A stretch of 64,000 nt of DNA from Rhynchopus sp. YZ270_cl-10 (Eukaryota; Euglenozoa; Diplonemea; Diplonemida; Diplonemidae): contig OZ037878.1 in the NCBI GenBank assembly GCA_964035575.1, positions 992,001-1,056,000 on the forward strand, given 5' to 3'. Each line of letters opens with the position of its first letter. Position 1 is the first letter of the stretch. A model generated the notes under the pieces. It ran no database searches. It saw nothing but the letters and a program-made list of their open reading frames with translations, and was not told where the DNA came from. The translations under genes were made by a program, and so were the position numbers. Positions 62,901 through 64,000 of the stretch are shown one piece after another.

Positions 62901-63091
62901 TTTCCGCAGAGAGTGAAGAGAACAGGGTCGTAAAGATCTTCTGTGCGGATGAATTCGATGTGGACCCATCGCTCATTTCCATCACCTTCAACGTCTCAGC
63001 ACCACAAGGCATCTTCGTCCAGGCTGCAAACGCCAAGAAGGAAGCCACATTCGAAGCCCCTCGAAGCCCACGCGGGCGTACCAAAAGATAA
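56909..63091 (+). CDS. Giant LRR, coiled-coil and cadherin-like repeat protein, 2060 residues
   Basis: The first 150 residues are Ser/Pro-rich. About 190-260 look like ribonuclease-inhibitor-type LRRs (LSLSLRDCTLTDADMHA, SIQSVDISDNPVSDFGAGLL). About 280-590 are Glu/Arg-rich coiled coil. The rest, about 700-2030, is a string of beta-type units. Five segments follow the pattern LxxLLRSVxYxN..RxVxVTLRD (near 59260, 59940, 60840, 61800 and 62870), each preceded by a GxxLxVxIxxGxxxDxL segment. Combined, these resemble cadherin-like repeats of large bacterial adhesins. A threefold 12-residue repeat (NASFRKDLTT) lies at about 61465-61560. There is no signal peptide or membrane segment, so the protein is likely cytosolic. 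The start at 56909 follows ACTCAG. No family name is certain. Confidence 0.8.
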   Translation: MSASNPSLHNDSHSWAASRREGAGTIVSTEERLALIEAELRLPSVSCSTGLTAAKLVNAHHRSQRQQGSPQLLSLTCPPAPTALLSSSSTGSPLSSTDLVQSPQQSHTLEDPAATQRTVKSCFSKTEAVSQGKVLYSLPSRLPGVSMGMGKTSEMCNYMKAQSKPFALRQTVARHAFLNLVSSASQGVYATVREGMSPDGLSLSLRDCTLTDADMHAVACALHACHSIQSVDISDNPVSDFGAGLLYEAMRSVRTVTFVDTANTLVSGGMVAKLQQLAQASLVFQEERRSAVHERRVSRGRKICAVYIEQEMRALYRQYLRRYEDVCEEECLSYRRLFFCAAAGAKKARRRQHRRETRTMHAKQRDQLFHEQEQERLDLYEEHRIATLELFSRKEHGARTATLLHLLAVFKATKRAEKADWTLTRRQEKKRLARYGRMLQAQEDLEQTHRRRILDEEHKEKHMMSSLSCEQVTQALEVYMKRREVEEEEVRRKETEERRLEYEIISKREKELIEERRIDKRRRAEQQEILTFELQSRNEYEADEQAARQTYTEISENNMSVVTAREELSTAEQAYLRHWSRPPSLSLTAHRTSSKTIYECHSQPPSALNLEAELVHTLLTEHTDDVLAGLLETVNTTRDALREALSAASAVVRHNGVSWNEALTYGARPQGKPTPQPYSGVAYSSMSDPSLEEPLWMKEAPQRLVIRGGDVIIDVPKRRLSASTNHAQSFNASGPGELMFCKVHGTDEFFPPFGTLASYPHNVREKRDLEGGPAVDLSKMVITLPEDSTLSSVAHLLNCVQYKFKGDSNVVGMRCLRIRVGLQYPALHEINDPKRDEPLLSLFSSTERVETEYHFLTVISPVLIPAPLTKVAWYEKKEEEKHPDERGVAFLMDSNLIAPASIIRTPDPSIVEGSVKGFKVHIAVENGGPEDQLVMRTGAFADDPESYTKHDLEIVPCPSAGEDDFFVVCDGCPVAKSTVITPVREAVDRGVCAPNTAERGVTFNFNEYAKFSHFQKILRRLRFLICTDNVAANQETRTIEINVEDMTDNEFVTTVPLEIIPSEKPSTLDLKATKVYFRSLSTPSLVLSLRKYCNPSHVYTFPEAEVFDVDSDYVTGGGLSVRIQSGMCLGDYLFVAPYNNENISVEGSLVFYKMQCFGMLETGLTNTVDLDYTAEDMRGYHSVRYQPPVRALDGSLRESVTDIHLSSPDQNGDVILYSPRANVSYRHSRKLSRNGSKEWSSSGSSSEEEKPNHFEPRKASRISSVCTSESDCGLRPRSPGRGHAIPSLQNPENADCEIRLKLISTGSASLKAVSAFLRSIQFSNNIFCPHDGSRALECELHIGPTCKEQDFSDIDLKAEARALINHPFVPAGDVQTLTSKFEIKLTPPLFELHESDSVLEYREGSGFVKLAPFGIPQDADLPKDCFDGNSYLRVEILEGGCDDDQLSIKSGTKDKDEFKLKDKKGDKQLVEMPEIGSAILDHHGLKSNNVEKTVASMFAGMKNKRGGSTTPALSDNRAASFRKDLTTNNNASFRKDLTTTRNASFRKDLEKKGSRIAMKSNEEDKGLSLKDKMKKVTPASVLEKQREDKIDKFNEKYQLSSEIFKDGKMLGTVVAGKRQLLIRLASNATRKEVLLLLRSVVYKNKSQAPTELKKVVRVTLRDNSLTASQVVMRIQISEVDDVTQIVLQQNKAKYRPGQALVQKLDAFLITEYGRDSFDDPDTLFFDGGAFAVEVVAGGVKGDTISFLTFDQQNAMRNSHNLSSDVPVYNGPSLRYADGQIFLPKENAESDSELLIGTVEVSRSQFPGVNNFKICFAVHDPPIVSILLASYCMNCTTFACIGERLTSGHRALMLKVTDASNPEEGRSKTVINVCKPLLSLPIGSGVAGGGPAVKLPFVYEKGFTPGVMVNLLERITVNTVEGRALSVMTAGFTRILIEPCYEGDELVLPASLVVKDGYLKMNNESVGLVTTACDEFKIEHTNLSAKNLTYLLQQFQVKLSAESEENRVVKIFCADEFDVDPSLISITFNVSAPQGIFVQAANAKKEATFEAPRSPRGRTKR

Positions 63092-64000
63092 TTTTAAAAA
63101 AAATGGAACAAAAAAAAAAAAACCAATCTCAAAGAACCCTCTTCCGAGGGGAGAAGGGGAAAAGGGGGATAGGGGGGGGGGGAATTGTATATTTAGGCTT
63201 GACAGCTTATTTTTCAACAAAAAAATGCAAAAAACAAAAGCAAAAAAGAAGAAGAAAAAAAAATTGCAAAACTATTATTTTATTGTAGGTTTTGAAGGGG
63301 GGGCAGTTAGCTGTGTTCTTTTGTCTACGTTTTTTTGTACTGGAGTTATTCCTAAAATTCATCCACCACGAACTAGAGATCGCCGTTGTCCATACCGGTG
63401 TCATCGTTGTAAGGGGGTCTGGAGGGGCTGTGTGCAATAATGTCCTCGAGTTGCAAGCGGAGGGATATTGGGGGAGGGAGTGAGACGCGTGCTCACCCAG
63501 CCAGACCACCCCCTCCACCAGCCTTGCCCCCCTCCGTGACCCAAAGGGCCATCCGTATAGTGCCCATGGCACTTTACAGGTGCCGAGGTCGTCTACCGAA
63601 TCGCCGGCGAAGGGGTGAGTTCCTCGAGTGTTGCATCGTGCGTCGTAGCTCGCAAAGCGAGTCTTTATCGATTTCATGAGAGAAAGCATACCCTCATACT
63701 CCAGCTGTTCCAATGGGTAGTGTGGCCCGCCACCTCCAAAAAAAAAAAAAATTGAGAAGTAGAGGGATCTCAGGGTCCTTCGTTTGCGGGTTTTGCGGGT
63801 TCGTGATTGACGTGAATTTTTTTTTTTTGAGGAAGGTTGTTAGCAAGAATTTTTGAGGTGGGGGTATTCGCCTTCCCACCTCCCGCAGTGGGCCTCACTT
63901 CCCCCTGCCTCTCTCACTCTTTTTTGCTATGTACTAAAATCCCCGGTTTTCTCAGTTTTCAAAATCCGGCATATGAAACACCCCTGCCCTCCCCTCCCTC
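63092..64000. other. Right-end spacer
   Basis: Homopolymer-rich to 63290. Bases 63480-63713 have a balanced reverse-strand frame that could be a decayed fragment, but nothing recognisable. No gene is called. Confidence 0.4.

Noticed and set aside
63207-63713. 168-codon minus-strand frame at the right end
   Set aside because: One part looks balanced (near 63480-63713), but the rest is homopolymer-coded and nothing is recognised. It would be the only minus-strand gene.
1-64000. tRNA, rRNA, snRNA or spliced-leader RNA genes
   Set aside because: I looked for tRNA-type internal promoter boxes and recognisable RNA motifs and found none that could be supported by eye.

Overview
The window is nuclear DNA of a single-celled eukaryote. 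Support comes from canonical GT-AG introns, a kinesin, an OCRL-type phosphatase with a RhoGAP domain, a USP39/Sad1-type splicing factor, a POP1-like RNase P/MRP protein and a non-LTR retrotransposon. Every gene that can be supported (about 20 loci over 63 kb) lies on the plus strand. Most start codons follow a pyrimidine tract ending in AG. This is the layout of lineages that make polycistronic transcripts and trans-splice them. A euglenozoan (diplonemid or deep kinetoplastid) is my leading guess and a dinoflagellate/perkinsid relative the alternative. Introns exist but are few, so a trypanosomatid is unlikely. The species cannot be named from this sequence alone.

Layout. 1-1974: 3' part of an inositol polyphosphate 5-phosphatase with ASH and RhoGAP domains. 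3133-6117: a divergent kinesin ending in a prenylation (CaaX) motif. 6118-10124: AT-rich spacer with homopolymer runs and near-perfect hairpins. 10125-10394: a small Tyr/Ala-rich protein. 11061-11300: a decamer satellite. 11510-13269: a two-exon exostosin-type (GT47) glycosyltransferase. 13379-14035: a MITE-like element with 29-bp inverted ends. 14943-24687: the first cluster of a repeated gene family (ubiquitin-like fold plus BspA-type leucine-rich repeats, here called Ubl-LRR). A POP1-like gene sits between its copies and a 5'-truncated LINE has split one copy. 24729-28223: a large coiled-coil protein. 28384-30259: the four-exon USP39/Sad1-like gene. 30831-31664: a membrane-anchored 2H phosphoesterase-like protein. 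32357-32540: an octamer satellite. 32793-33971: an ADP-ribosylglycohydrolase. 35388-40569 and 44358-52776: more Ubl-LRR copies, separated by an Ala-rich protein (37555-38565) and by two zones packed with short inverted-repeat elements (40622-44350 and 48010-51300). 53222-55561: cobalamin-independent methionine synthase. 56909-63091: a 2060-residue protein with leucine-rich-repeat, coiled-coil and cadherin-like repeat regions.

The most striking feature is the Ubl-LRR family: eight copies plus a 3' remnant. They share a nearly invariant N-terminal ubiquitin-like domain and LRR framework, but differ at a few codons in every repeat, between the conserved Ile-Gly and the next Leu. Many of these codons differ at two or three bases while the framework codons stay identical. 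The family also comes in two C-terminal forms, with or without a basic, NLS-like tail, set by a one-base difference. This looks like a diversifying recognition repertoire. Its function is unknown.

The housekeeping genes do not form an obvious pathway. As in other unidirectional arrays, their order probably reflects shared transcription rather than function. Ubl-LRR units have spread between them by duplication, and in places (upstream of 24729 and 53222) the unit's 3' flank forms the upstream region of an unrelated gene.
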